Assembly (NCBI GenBank): GCA_030549335.1
Contig: CM060188.1
Span: 17,921,501 to 17,985,500, forward strand
Reading direction: 5' to 3'
DNA length: 64,000 bases
Source of the DNA: Pontederia crassipes
Lineage: Eukaryota; Streptophyta; Magnoliopsida; Commelinales; Pontederiaceae
The notes beneath the pieces were generated by a model. The model made no database searches, was not told where the DNA came from, and was given only the letters and a program-made list of their open reading frames with translations. The translations under genes were made by a program, and so were the position numbers. This document shows, in pieces, positions 39,038-52,231 of the stretch (its first letter is position 1; every line of letters starts with the position of its first letter).

Positions 39038-40033
39038 CTAATGGCTTTTGGTGGCCGCGGATGACCACGACGGCACCGGCCACGTCTCGGTCTCGAAGTC
39101 CGACGACGACATGCCGTGGAAACGCCTGCTCTCCAGCAACTCCAGTAGCTCCTCCGCCTTTCTCCTCCCCCTCTCGCTCATCCCTTCTCCGCCGCCGGCG
39201 AGCTCCCTCAAGACCAGCACCACGTTTTCCTCCTCCCTCAAGTCGCCGGCTGCCCTGTCCCCGCCGCTCCTCACCAGATTCAGCAGCGCGGCGACCGCGT
39301 TCTCCCTCGCCCTTGCGCTCGCCCCCTCCACGAACCCGTCCGCCAGCTCCACAAGCACCCGCACGCCGCCCACTTTCCGGAACGCGTCCACGCTCTCGTA
39401 GCACCCGGCCACCTGTGCCACCACCGCAGTCGCGTCCTCCACCACCCCCCGCCGCCGGTCCTTGGCCAGCATGGCGAACAGCACGGGCGCAGCCCCGGTC
39501 TCGAGCAGAACCGCCCGGTTGAGCGGGTAGAGCGCGAGGGCGAAGAGCGCCTTGAGCGCGTCCTTGACCGCGCGGGTAGGCGCGTCGGGCGCGCGGAGCA
39601 GGGCCACGAGGGCGGCCACGAGCGGGCGCTTGGCCCCGACGGTGGGGCGGAACGCGTCCACTGAGAGGAGGCTGTAGACGGTGGCGGCGGCGTGGTGGGC
39701 CGCCAGGAGCGGGCGGCCGAGGGCGGCGGCCAGGGCGTCGAGGATGCCCGGGGTGGACATGAGCGCCTCGGGGACGGTGAGGGAGAGATTGAGGAGCGCG
39801 GCCGCGGCGTTCTCCTGGGCCTCCTCGAGGGCCTCGGCGCCGGAGGAGTGGTGGAGGAGGTGGGAGGCGAGGAGGGGGACGGCGCCGGCGTCGGCGAGGG
39901 CGACCCGGGCTTCGGTGTCGTGCTTGGAGAGGAGGCGGATCTCGGCCACGGCCTCGGCGGCGGAGGGTGAGCTCACGGAGGCGGAGCTCAGGCGCCTGAC
40001 GAGGGTGCGGGCAGTATGCAGCTTCACTTCCAT
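39038..40033 (-). CDS. ARM-repeat protein of the plant PUB-like group without a U-box
   Basis: A single-exon, very GC-rich frame of 331 residues starts MEVKLHTARTLVRRLSSAS. It is built of armadillo repeats from about residue 10 to 300, with family phrases such as LLSKHDTEARVALADAGAVP, ENAAAALLNLSL, KDALKALFALALYPLNRAVL and ENAVAALLNLVRSGG. Plant relatives begin at the same place and also lack a U-box, so this looks like a complete protein and not a truncated ligase. ARM repeats form a superhelix that binds protein partners; the partner is unknown. The start is supported by the match of the first residues to the family and by the abrupt end of coding character upstream. On the minus strand a TATATATT lies at 40165-40172, about 130 bp before the start, and could be the TATA box. 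Confidence 0.82.
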   Translation of the reverse strand: MEVKLHTARTLVRRLSSASVSSPSAAEAVAEIRLLSKHDTEARVALADAGAVPLLASHLLHHSSGAEALEEAQENAAAALLNLSLTVPEALMSTPGILDALAAALGRPLLAAHHAAATVYSLLSVDAFRPTVGAKRPLVAALVALLRAPDAPTRAVKDALKALFALALYPLNRAVLLETGAAPVLFAMLAKDRRRGVVEDATAVVAQVAGCYESVDAFRKVGGVRVLVELADGFVEGASARARENAVAALLNLVRSGGDRAAGDLREEENVVLVLRELAGGGEGMSERGRRKAEELLELLESRRFHGMSSSDFETETWPVPSWSSAATKSH

Positions 40034-43000
40034 GGATCCGGCGGCGGCTGGGGGGCGACGCCGGCGGCGATTGGGAAATTGGAAAGAATTGGGAAAGGTG
40101 TCAATGGTGACGACGAGGCGAAGCGAAGCACGCGATCACATTGGAAGGGCGGAGGAGTTTTTACAATATATACAACATGTTGGTTATTATTTTTTTGTTA
40201 GCACTCTTTTCGCAGTTTACACGGAAGATTCAAAGGTTTATACTCGTTGTTATATTATAATTATTATAATAAATAATTAATTCGTATCCTCGAACTCGAA
40301 GGCCCATCAGTGCGCGTTGTGAAACGACGTTTCTTTTTTTTTATTCTCCTTATATTTCATTCATTTATTAAGCGTGTGGTTTTATTTGTCGGCCTGAATC
40401 AGTTTTTTTTTTGTTTATGGTAATTATTCATCAAACGTTTTTTTGTTTTCTTTTAAATGGACAATTTGATAGACGTCACAAGTTGACTAAGAGCGTACAG
40501 GATCGAATGGCCCGTCAATGAAGCTATTGATCAAATGGTCACGCCAACGAGTTGCTTTTGTATTTTTAAAATTAGATCGAGTAAGATATTGGTTAAAATA
40601 AATTATAGCATTCCTATTAATTAATTAATTAATTAATTACTCGTTGCCTTTTATATTTGATACTTTTTCTATAGTTGCAATAATATAGATATTTATATTC
40701 ATCCCACAATTAAGAATAAGCAAAATTAGGTCTCATTGCACAATTAGGGGTGAGTAATTCGAGTTTGGGACCCATCCCTATTTCGATCAGGATGGAAAAT
40801 TTTAGATCCGATCACAAAATCAATTATGATCGTGTCGTCTCCAATTGAACAAACATCTCGAAACAACTCTATTATCCCAATATAATTTAAATTTTTATAT
40901 AAGAAATTTTAAAAGAATAGCTGTAATTAACTTAGAGTTCTCATTTTAGTATTATTAACAATAATACCATTTTATACATCATATAATTTATTTAATATAT
41001 CACAATATATGAATGTATTATAATATTAAATCATTTGACCGATAACGAATCTAAATTTTGAACAATGGGAACTGATCCAATATATTTTAGGTCAAAAATA
41101 TTTTTGAATCGGTCGGACCGGCTACGTGGATAATATGTTTGAGTTAATTAAGTTTTTAAATGAAATATAAGTACTAAAATGTTCTTATAATTCTAGTATT
41201 TTAATGGTTAATTGATTACTTATTTCAAAATACTAAAAATCTACTATTTTAAAGATGAGCCGAACTGCCAAAATTTGTTTTTATTACAAGAGAAAGTTAT
41301 TGGTCAAGGAAAAACAAAAACAGGGAAAAAAAATTTATCTCGCCCTAAATTTGAACCTCTCTTTATGGTGGTAGTTGTGCATCATTAACATGTGAGGGAT
41401 AAGGACTTAGTGCTGTAGTGCAAGTGTGGAAGGCATCCCTAAAAAAAACAAGGCATCACAGATGTTATATGCAATCAATGAATCCTACAATACCTTGAAA
41501 GCAATCTACTTGTGGATAAGCAAAAGCTACATTTATTTGACTTGTCATGGCACTGATGGGATATTCACAAGGATTGAGCTTTTAATGACGTCATATTTTT
41601 TTTTATTTTACCCTGGTCAATTAAATGTATGTGTACGGTATCTGTTTTACCTATGATGTATGCACGTATTATGGGAAAAAAACAAAAATAGTATTACACA
41701 CTCTTGCTGAACCCTCTCTCTAAAGTGTGAATTAATTTTGTTTTTTGTTTATTGTTTGACGTTTCCACTACTTTTATTTAACTCAGATAAGTTTTCTATT
41801 TTTTCCCCCATTTACCAAATGATACTTTTGGCCTTCGGAAAGATACATTTACAAATGAATAATTATTTATGACCTTTCCCTTTATTTAAAGTATGCTTTA
41901 TTTATAAATACAACGCAAATATTTTGTTTTATTATTCTTTCTCTACGAACTAAATTAATCAATATTCTATAGTGAATTTTCGGAATTGAGAATTAAGGGG
42001 AAACAAAGTAATAATAATAACTAAACGTTTTTGCTATGATTCATAATAGTCAGCAGGTTAAGAATGAGCTGATTAATTCAACTTGTAACAACTCCGAGTT
42101 AGGGCAGGATGTCCCATAATCGAACTCAAATCATAATTGTTAATATTTATTGTTTGAATTGATCCAATTAGTCAACGTGCATGTTGACGTGTCGACTTTG
42201 TTTCTTTCCTGGAAAAGTTTTTTTTTTTGTTTCCTTTTCTAACCTTCCGATTAAATACGAAAATTGCTTGCATGTAGTAGTTACATTATTTGTAGAAGTG
42301 GTCAAAAATAGTTGAAGCTCAGCGGCCATTTACAATATTTCTAGATTTAAATGTGTGTTGTGGATAATGACGCCACTAATGGGGTTCTAAAATGATATTT
42401 AATTCTGACTAATTTTTAAAAGGTTCCTTTTTTCACTTTACTTGGTTATTAATTTTCATCATAATATTTCTTTCGTATCGTTCGTAAAATATGTTACGCT
42501 AGGCATTAACTTGGTAACTTCCTGTTTTCCTCGTTATGAATTAAATAAAAAAATATTTATCAGAATATTTTTTGCGTGTAGTCTGCTCTGAATAGTTCAA
42601 TTAGAGGAGAAGAGAGTAAAAGTTTACCTTAATACGTCAAAGTCCGATTTATAAAATAATTAGAGATTCAAGGCCGTGGTGAGTTTGAAGTTTGAACAAA
42701 CCAACTCCTATTTTTCGTTTGGTCATTTATATCCTTCCAATATTTTTTTTATTGTTATGTTTTGGTTTACTTAACTAAAGAGAAAATAGATGGTTTTAAA
42801 GTTTGAACAACATATTAGTCATAATAAATAATGGTTTTTAAGGACTTATAAGTTGTCTTTTTAAAGGTAATATTGTATTAGTTAACTAACTTCTCAAACA
42901 AAATATGAAATAGACTTGAAGGGCTGTCCAACAAAAAATTAATAAGTGCGATCAAAAGAAGCTAAGTAGTTCATAGCGTGATTTATGATATTGACAAGGG

Positions 43001-43786
43001 TTGAAGAGTTCGAATAGATAAAGATGTGAGATAAGGACCGACAAGAACATTCACAAAGGTCGGACAACACGTCAATCACCTTGATTTTTAAAATCGAGCC
43101 AAAAAAAATAGAGAAAATACCTAAAAAATAAGTGAGCAAAGAAAGATCCATGTCCTCCGTTCCACTTTCGGAGGGAGCCAAAGGACTTATAAGTTATTAG
43201 GATAACAAGTTAGAGATGTCAGTTGATGTCAGTTGTCATCTATGTGTCCATTCACTTTTTATAGAGGTCAAATTATCCATAAAATATAAATACAAACAAA
43301 ATATTTGATATTTTTTATAAGCTCACATTTAACAATCATATCATATATCTTAAAACGGTATAGTTAAACTAATATAGATATATAGATATATTATAACGAT
43401 TTAAAAAATATTTTTTAAGGGTAAATATTAATTCAAAAGTAAGAAGTATTATAGATTTTATTACAAAATACTTCAGCTACTCGAATTCTCGTAGTCACAA
43501 CATTTTCATCCAATCTCTTTCTGTGCGTATAATTACTTTTATTTTAATAAGTTCAGATGCATAAAATACATTTTTCCGACAGTACTTACAAACAGATTTG
43601 AAAATTGATAAATTACTTCATTAATCCCTTTGTTTTCGTACTAATTTATAAAGAAGTCATAATGACAGTTCAATCGTTTCTGTAGAATAAAATTTACACG
43701 TTGTTTACCATGTGGAAAAAAATGAGAGAGTAAAACTAAAGTAATAACACAATGACATTAAATAATAATAACACAAACTAACAAGG

Positions 43787-43787
<1 letters not shown>
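40034..43787. other. Promoter side of the ARM gene and AT-rich intergenic DNA
   Basis: Beyond the immediate upstream region there is no supported gene. A block near 40745 begins aggggtgagtaattcgag and, like the one at 17298, resembles a decayed TAGGGGTG-type repeat. No second end was matched. A run of four TTAA units lies near 40619-40640. Confidence 0.4.

Positions 43788-43866
<79 letters not shown>
43788..43866. repeat. Microsatellite (GAT)n, about 26 units
   Basis: This is an uninterrupted run of about 79 bp. The long polyhistidine frame on the opposite strand comes only from the repeat. Confidence 0.97.
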
Positions 43867-43980
43867 TATATAAATACAACGGGAGGGGAAAAACAAAATG
43901 TTGGTTAATTAGTTTAAAGATGGAAGCCAAAATTAAGGCATAGTTTAAAATTTATAATAAAGTAAGGATAAATAATATAA

Positions 43981-44130
43981 GAAAAATTATAAATCCTCCT
44001 AAAACATCTACCTATTTTTTCTCCTAATACACATGAATAAACTCCCCCTAAAAATTGATAACATTACCATCAAAGCCATTGTGAGAAGTTAGGCTGATTT
44101 TTAGGCTAAAAATTAGGAAGGTCTCATAAT
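43981..44130. repeat. Diverged MITE-like element (possible copy C)
   Basis: It shares with the copies at 16836 and 52083 a left end containing aaatcctcctaa and an internal ttaggctgatttttaggct phrase (compare aaaatcagcctaacat at 52110). The right end is poorly preserved. Confidence 0.35.
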
Positions 44131-44380
44131 ATAAATATTGGTGTGTTTAATTACGTTAAAAATATGTAAACTAATTGAAGAAGCTGATATGTAATTTAAA
44201 GAAGGCAACAACGTATATAATTTATTATTAAACTTTTTGGATGAGGATTGAAAAAAAAAAAAAGAATTTGATTTCTAAAATCCTATTTACCTACTAAGTT
44301 ATATTTTATAACTAAATTATCCTGTTCATAATACAAAAAATCGTGACTTAACGATGTGAGATTAGCGGTTGGAGATGTTC

Positions 44381-44465
<85 letters not shown>
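44381..44465. repeat. Microsatellite (TAT)n, about 28 units
   Basis: This uninterrupted run of about 85 bp produces artificial poly-Tyr and poly-Asn frames on the two strands. Confidence 0.97.
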
Positions 44466-44467
<2 letters not shown>

Positions 44468-45410
44468 AGGATATTTTTTATGTTTTTAATCAGCAGATAC
44501 AAATTATGTCGATCTGGTCCAGAGTTTGTAATTAGGCATTGCATCATGTTATATTTTTTTAATTGTGATTTTGTTTTTATCATTTATACTAATAATATTT
44601 TCAACATTATTAATGTTTGTGAATCCGAATAACGTTTCTGGCTCCGGCTAGAAACTTCGGTAAAAAAAATGTCATTTTCATGATTTACATAAAAGGAAAA
44701 AAGAAAGGATGATTTCGTCAAAAGAAAATTAAAAAGTTTGAATGTTGAATTAATTATGCCAAATATTAACGAATATAAGCTGAAGAAAAAAGAGCAATAG
44801 TAAGGTGACTATAAGATATAATGAAAAAAGTGAGGATGGCAATTTGATCATTTCCTTAATAGTTAATATTTTAAAAAAACATGTATTCACGTTTCATTAA
44901 GTTACAGTAATAAGCAATTTGGTTAGCATCGAAGGTTTTAAATGTACTTGACCAAAATTAATAGAAAACGTGTCAACTGAGAATAAATAAATAATCTAAT
45001 CTGCTTGGTTGGACCACTTCTTTTTTTAAAAAAAATTTGATAGATTATGTATACAGTAAAAGAACAGATAACTACTATTTATACCGGGGTAAATGGATAT
45101 CTTGATTTGTTAGAAATTGGACAAATAAAGAAATTTCTTGTTAAGTTACATAATTATTTAAAAAAATAAATCAAAATTTCAATAAATTGTATCTTCTATT
45201 ATAAAGCATAGTGTTAGAGTACAATACAATGAGGATGAGGGAACGATCTACGTCAACTAAAAAATCAGCTAACAGCTAATGTTCGTACATTCGAAGTATT
45301 GAAATAAGGCAATGCAGTTTTAATATCACAAAAAGTATTCTTCAAGCACCGGGGCATAAGAGGCGGCCATTGAGGAATCAGTGAAGGAAACCACAACGGA
45401 TTGTCCGCGG
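44466..45410. other. AT-rich intergenic DNA with a short LINE-like flank
   Basis: No gene is supported. The last 200 bp (about 45220-45410) are less AT-rich and probably continue the LINE-like sequence found on the other side of the copia insertion at 49159-49500. Confidence 0.4.
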
Positions 45411-46042
45411 TCTTGAAAATTTAATCTAAATTAAATAATATAAGTTGCATAAGAAAATAATAATAAATAAAAGAGATATCAAATTTATGTAGAAAAAATC
45501 CTTCAATAAGAAGAAAAAAAATACAGGACAATCACATATCAATATCACTAATTCAATAATAAAGTACAACGTCTTGCGAATTTTTTCCAAACCCAAATAA
45601 TAATTTATTGGGATAAATAATTATTCTCTGAAAAATACTAAAATAACAGTAGAAATAATATCACCTGATTACTACAATTCTCTCTGATTGTAGTATCAGC
45701 AAAACTTCGAATATCCTCCCAATATAGCTATGTTCTTGATTCTTTACTCTTCAAGAAAAAATCTTCTGTCTTCTTTTTCGGTCATCTTCTCCATTTTTTC
45801 TTTATCCGTTGACCAAAGAAAATTTCTTTTTCTTTTTCAATCAACTCTAAACTCAAGAAAAAAAAAATTTCTCTACTTTTCCAAAGGCTCTCGGTGGCTT
45901 CACAAAAAAAGAAGAACAAAAATCATATGACTGCCGCACCAATTCAAGAGAGAGAGGAAAAATCATCACAAGTTAATTATATTTAATTAACTTAAATATG
46001 TTTACTTTATTAATGAGCTAAATTAACTTCAAAGGTCCAACA
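45411..46042 (-). repeat. 3' LTR of the Ty1/copia element
   Basis: This direct repeat of 48505-49158 shares long stretches such as ttaaataatataagtt, aataatttattgggataaat-like sequence and the ttcaagagagagag region. It ends tccaaca next to the purine tract. Its outer end is degraded, so the boundary at 45411 is approximate. Confidence 0.8.
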
Positions 46043-48504
46043 ATATTCCCCTTCAACCCATGAGAAAGAGATTCTTCATCAAGAATCAATGCTTGAACTT
46101 CGTATCGGTCAATTCGGTACCTCGTTCTAGCTTTCTTCTTGGATTTGTCTTTGGCTCCTCCTCTTCAGTAATCACTGAGTACTCAGAATTTGGATATCTA
46201 ATGGAAGCACGACACTCTCTTATAAATCTACGAGATGGAGTAGCATCTTGCTCCCCCTGCACAAAATTCTCTACGTCTGCATCTGTATACACATCTGGCT
46301 CATTGTTTTCAAATTCTACATAATCACTGCTCTGCTTCTTTGATTTCCTAAAATCTACCAAAGTTTTTAATTCATGAAAAATCACATTTTTGCTTCTGAT
46401 GATTTTCTTCTTCTCTGGATCCCACAACTTATATTTAGAATCTGTATCTCCATAACTCAGAAATATGCACTCTTGAGTCTTCTCGTTCAATTTCTGTCCA
46501 TGTTTCTTTTCCACCTGTGCAGAAATTCTACAACAAAAAATCTTCAAGTGAGAGTAAGACACGTTTTTACCAGTCCACACTTTCTCAAGAGTATCTGAAT
46601 TCAAAGGAACTAATGGAGATTTATTAATCAGGTAACACGCAGTATTCGCAGCTTCACTTCAAAAGATCTTCGGTAGATTAGTCGTTCTCAGCATACACCT
46701 AACTCTGCTCAGAATGGTTCTGTTCATTCTTTCAGCAGCACCATTGTGCTGTGGAGTCTTAGGTACAGACTTTTCATGTCTGATGTCATGTTTTGCGCAA
46801 TATTCTTTAAATTTCTGAGACATATATTCATCACCGCTGTCTGTGCAAAGACACTTCAGATGATTGTCTATCTCCTTTTCCATCATGACATGAAATTTTT
46901 GAAAATTTTGAAATACTTAATCTTTTATCTTCATAAAATAAATCCATAATTTTCGTGAAGCATCATCAATAAAAGTAATAAAATATCTATTGCCACATAA
47001 AGAATTTATCTCAATGGGACCACACACATCAGAATGCACCAAATTCAACTTATTTTTCTTCTTCTTATAATTGGACACAAATGACACCCTACGCTGTTTA
47101 CCAAATAGACAATCATCATAAGTATTAAAAAATTTACCTTTGATAATAGTGATGTGAGAATTCTTCGTCAGAACCTGCATTCCTTTTTCACTCATGTGTT
47201 CTAATATTTGGTGCCATAAATTTGGTGAAGCTTATTCTTCTATTGCATTTATTGACTATCTAATCAAATTCACTTGAGTTTTGTAGAAGATCCCTGTTAT
47301 ATTTCCTTTAGCAATAATCATGGATCCTTTGATCAATTTCCACTTTTTATCACCCATGTGACTATAGTAGCCTTCCTGGACCAAAAGTCGAGGAGAAATC
47401 AGATTGAGACGTAAATCTGTTATGTGTCTGACATCCTTCAGAATCAACTCACAACCAACATCTGTTCGAATACATACATCTCCAATTATTACAATTTTAG
47501 ACTCTGTCTTATTGTCCATATTCATTGTGCCAAAATCATCAGTCATGTACACACTGAAGCATTCTTTTAATGGAGTTGCATGATGCGAAGTCCCTGAATC
47601 GATGATCCACTCAACTGAAGAGTCTGTGACATTGCATTCGTCATTTTCTTCTGAAAGGTAATATAGATCATCACATGACGCCACTACAATAATACTCTGA
47701 TATTTCTGATTCTTCTCATTTTATTGTTTCTTTCGGTCTCTACAATTTCTCTTGATATGTCATTCTTTGCCACAACGATAACATGTAAATTTTCTTCTTG
47801 AATGTGACATATTGTTACCACGGCCTTTTGGTCCTCTGCTTCTATCTCCACCTCTATTCTCTGTGATAAGAACCTGTGTAGTATCTGTTCCTATGCTCTT
47901 CCTTCTTGTTTCTTCGTTGAACAAATAATCTTTGATCAGAATGAGTGATACCACATCATTAGGAGCAGAATTACTAAGTGCTACCATCAAAGTTTTCCAT
48001 GAATCTGACAAAGAACTCAGGAGCATTAATCCTTGCATCTCATCATCAAGAACTATTTTCATTGCTCTTAACTGATTTACTATTTTCTGAAATTCACTCA
48101 AGTGTTCAGCAGTAGAATTTTCATCTTTAAACTTCAAGTTCATCAATTTTCTGATCATGAAAACTTTATTCTGAGCAGTATTCCTTTCATATAAATATTG
48201 TAAATTCTTTTACAAAACTTGTGCATCTGTCTCTTGAGATGAAAAACACTGACATCAATAAATTGTTTAATCATCCCAACAACTTTTATGTGCATCTTTT
48301 TCCAACTTTCATCAATTTTTCTTGTCGACTTTTTATCTCCTAATTCAATGGAATCAAACAAGTCATTGCAGTAAAGAAAGTCCTCCATTCTGACTTTCCA
48401 AACTAAATAATTATTCGATGTCAGTTTGATCATCCCGTTGAAATAGTTATCCTCCATTTAATTCACACAAAAGAAATCACAATTAACCTCGCTCTGATAC
48501 CACT

Positions 48505-49158
48505 TGTTGGGAATTTAATCCCTCTTCTTATGTGTGAATTAAATAATATAAGTTAAGTACGATGCACAAGAAAATAATAATAGGCAAAAGAGACACCAAA
48601 TTTATGTGAAAAACACTCAAATGAAAAGGGAAAAAATCACAGGGCAATCACAGAGCAATATCACCAATTCAAGAATAGAGTATAATGTCTTCCGGGTTTT
48701 TTCCAAACCCAAATAATAATTTACTGAGATAAATAATTCTTTTCTGAAAAATACTGAAATAACAGTAGGAATAATATCACATGATTATTACAATTCTCTG
48801 TGATTGTAGTATCAGCAAAACCTCAGAAATCCTCCCAATCTGGCTCTGTTCTTGATTATTTGCTCTTCAAGAAGAAATATTCTGTCTTCTTTTTTAGTCC
48901 GCTTCTCTCTCTTTTCTTTATCCGTTGACCAAAGAAAAATTCCTTTTCTTTTTTAATCAACTCTAAACCCAAGAAAAAAAAACTTTTTCTTTTCTTTTCC
49001 AAAAGCTCTCGGTGGCTTCACAAAAAAAGAAGAACAAAAATCATGTGGCTACCGCACCGATTCAAGAGAGAGAGAAAAACCATCACAAGTTAATTAGGTT
49101 TAATTAACTTAAATAGGTTTACTTTCTTAATGGCTGGATTAACTCCAAAGGCCCAACA
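48505..49158 (-). repeat. 5' LTR of the Ty1/copia element
   Basis: This 654-bp repeat is bounded by TGTTGG and CCAACA and directly adjoins the tRNA-Met primer-binding site. Confidence 0.85.
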
Positions 49159-49500
49159 CGTAGTTCCACAGCCAGTGCCGAGTAGAAAAGCGACGATGAC
49201 GTACTTACACAAAATAAATTCGAGGACGAGTCTTCAACCGCATAGCCTACTCTCCCACCCCTGAGCTAAGAAAGAGCCGTCCACATTCATTTTGAAGCAG
49301 GCCACAGGTGAGAGCTCCCAACGAACCAAGGAATAGTTTACTGGGAAAGTTTCCTCATAATCTAGGTGCGAAGTGAGTTTATGATAGTGGGTCAGAACTT
49401 GCGACCAAGCCACCTCTACGATTGTCTGGCGAGGAGAGAACTGAGTGTTGTTCCTTATCCAGATCCCTCGTAAAGTTAAGGCATACAAGGTTTAAAGCTG
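49159..49500 (-). mobile_element. LINE-type fragment with RNase H-like sequence
   Basis: On the minus strand the frame reads ...RGIWIRNNTQF... then VRWELSPVACFKMNVDGSF, the typical linker and first beta strand of the RNase H domain found at the C-terminus of plant L1-type LINE polyproteins and related RVT_3 proteins. The catalytic first Asp (NVDGS) is present. The fragment is cut on its downstream side by the copia element. No reverse transcriptase or poly-A tail was seen, so it is a remnant. Confidence 0.55.
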
Positions 49501-49616
49501 AGAATGAGACATTGAACTTGACCTTCCAAAGTCTTATTATTGTGTTCATGCTGCATGTTATGTTGGTATGATCATCACCCCATCAGTCGAGAACAAATCG
49601 AGAAAAAATGGGAAAG

Positions 49617-50110
49617 AGTTAGGAGTGTTCATTGCTCGGGTTGGATTGGACCTGACCCCAAATTCGATCCAACCCGACCAATTTTGATCGGGTCAAATTG
49701 GGTCGGATGGACGGTCTCTAGAGCACAAGACCCGATCGGGTTACTTGATCACTTTTTTTATTCAAATATATTTAATATAAAATCATATTAAATATTCTAA
49801 TTTAAATCATAAAATAACATTTTTATTACTATATGTTTCTATATTTTAAGTTATTTATTTTCATAATTTTTAGTTTTTAATCATATAAAACCTATAAATT
49901 AATAAAAAGATAGTTTAATTTAAATAAAAAATATAAAAGGTCGAACCGGATTGAAAATTTTCAACCCATACCCGATCCCACCCTTAGTCAGCTTGAGATC
50001 GGGTCAGGTCGGATTCGACTGGACCATCAACCCGACTCCGTCCAAATTAATTCGAGTCGGATTGAATCATTGGGTTATCGACCCAACCCGATAACCATTA
50101 TAAAGAGTCG
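49617..50110. repeat. Possible non-autonomous DNA element rich in gggtt/aaccc phrases
   Basis: The block starts taggagtgttcattgctcggg and contains many inverted gggtcgga/tccgaccc-like phrases. It ends near gggttatcgacccaacccg. Such arrangements are common in degenerate hAT-like elements, but no clear terminal inverted repeat or target duplication was found. Confidence 0.35.
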
Positions 50111-52082
50111 CTATTTAGTAAAAAGAACATTAAAATGTAAAACAGCATATATATTAAATAAACAAATTATTTTTTTCTGCCATGAAAATCTATTGAGGGG
50201 GTACAAAGTTGTCTGCGCCTGGCGGACAATTCCGTTTCTCCGGCCCATTTGGTACACGAGTAGAAAAGTACAATTTGCCCCTTCCGTAGTGTCATTGAAA
50301 TGCCAAATTTTTGTATTTTACAGGATAACATGTCTCTCTTATTTCAATCATTTACCTGATTATTAATACCATTAATTTTCCCAAGATACGAGTAATTCTT
50401 TATATTCATTATTTTCCAAGATATGAGTAATTCTTTATATTCATTGGTAATTCTTTATATTCATTTTTCCCAAGATATGAGTAATTCTTTATATATTAAA
50501 CTAAAGTAATGTTGCCAGTTTGTGCCCAAGCAAGGGTGGAGCCAGTGGGATGCCCATGGTGCAAGTACACCCACTTAATTTTTTAGTAAGTAATATTTAG
50601 CGATGGAAGAGGACTTCTATCACTCGTTTGCTAGAAGGTGCTGAGATCGAACCCCCACTAGTCCACTACTACGTATATTTTTTATTATATGCTTTGTTTC
50701 TTTTATATTATTATAATTCAATCATGGACTTTGGAATTATAATTTTTATCTGAATTTTCTTTTATCTCACTTTAACTCATACAAACTTTTATTATATTTT
50801 ATAATTTATTTATAATTTTATTAAAATTAATTATAAATAAACTTATTAATTGATTTGATCTAAGTAAACTACATAAACTTTTATCATATGTTTTTGTTTC
50901 TTTCATATTATTAGAATCCAATCATAAACTTTACAATTATAATTTTTATCTCACTTCAAATCATATAAAAAATTAATTTCTTTTAATTTTATTACAATTT
51001 TCTTAAAATTTATTAACATTACTTTTACATAAAATATTATTAATTGATTTTGATCTGAGTTGTTAGATATGTTAACTCAATAATACTTACTTATGTTTTT
51101 AAATTTAATTGTAACACATACTTTTTGAATTCTTCTAGTATTAATATATTTTAAATTATTATTTATTTATTTATTTTAACATCGCTAATTTTTTTTTCTA
51201 AATAGCGAAAGAGATCAAACATAATATATAGAACTAGATTCATATGCCTTGTCATTTAAAATATTTGAGCATATTTATGAACTTATACTACAAGAATAGA
51301 AATTAAAATTAGTTTCAAATAAACTATTGCCACTTAATTTAATTTAAATTGTTAGATATGTTTAATTTAATAATGTTAATTGTGTATTTAATTATGACAC
51401 ATATTTCATGAATTCTTAATATGTTTATTCTTTTATTTATTTAAATACTATTATGGTTTTTCCAATTAGTGACAGTCATGGAAAATAATATATAGAATAC
51501 ATTTAATATGGATATATCTTAAATATTTTTAATACATTTGTGAACTTATATTATATTGTGTATCCATTGCAAATAATTTCTGCTTGGGCCGTGTCTCGCT
51601 AAGGGGGTGGATGAAAACAAATGTTGCGGATCAAATCAAACTTGGTTAACATCCGGGTTTATAAGCCTTAAATATATCACATTTCACTCATTTGAAATAT
51701 GCATGGCCGAAAAGAACAATAAAAGAACATTAAGAAATCGTTTTAATGACTTTATATGATATAACGTCAAATTCTTAATGAGAGATTTGATCAAACTTAA
51801 TTAGCATAATTAATTAATGATCTTAATTATGCCACACAAGACCGAAGATTAATCATTTCGAATTCAATTTTCGAAATTGTCAACTTGATTAGAATATATC
51901 ATTTGGTTCGGGGTTCACGTTTGAACGTTGAATTAATAATTGTAGCTCGTGAAGTGTTCTCTATAATTAAAAGATACAAAAAACAATTGGTTTTTCGTTG
52001 AAGATTAAAATAAAATATATAAAACGGACGGTCGTAATATTAAACGACATGGTCCTTGGGAGTTAAAAAAAAAGTAAAAGGA
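50111..52082. other. AT-rich intergenic DNA
   Basis: No gene is supported. A GC-richer phrase at 50521-50665 (gggtggagccagtggg, then agaggacttctatcactcg, then gatcgaacccccactag) looks like the head of a known type of plant repeat, perhaps hAT-like, but the other end was not found. Confidence 0.4.
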
Positions 52083-52231
52083 AAATGTTATATCCTTCTA
52101 ATCATCTTAAAAATCAGCCTAACATCTCAGGCATGGTAAATAATTTTATCAATTTTTTTGAGAGTATTTTTAATATGTGAGTGTTAGGAGGATTTTTAGG
52201 ACGATGAATTAGGAGGATATAATATTTTTCC
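52083..52231. repeat. MITE-like element with tatatcctcctaa termini (copy B)
   Basis: It begins aaaatgttatatccttctaa and ends ttaggaggatataatattttt, which are inverted repeats of each other. The internal phrase atgtgagtgttaggaggatt is shared with the copy at 16836. The length is about 150 bp and there is no coding capacity. Confidence 0.65.

Larger units (their letters stand above)
45411..49158 (-). mobile_element. Ty1/copia LTR retrotransposon, broken copy, minus strand
   Basis: The element reads on the minus strand from its 5' LTR (48505-49158) to its 3' LTR (45411-46042). A primer-binding site for initiator tRNA-Met (tggtatcagagc on the minus strand, 48491-48502) abuts the 5' LTR, and a purine tract (ttgaaggggaa) abuts the 3' LTR. 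Parts seen are gag starting MEDNYFNGMIKLTSNNYLVW with a CCHC knuckle (CYRCGKE...), a protease (WIIDSGTSHHAT) and integrase sequence, in the copia order of integrase directly after protease. I did not recognise a reverse transcriptase part. The copy is broken, with at least half a dozen breaks. The LTRs differ visibly more than those of the Ty3/gypsy element, suggesting a greater age. The flanks cgcgg and cgtag may be a decayed 5-bp target duplication. Confidence 0.88.

Noticed and set aside
50521-50665. Possible hAT-like element head (gggtggagccagtggg)
   Set aside because: No matching inverted terminus or target duplication was found downstream.
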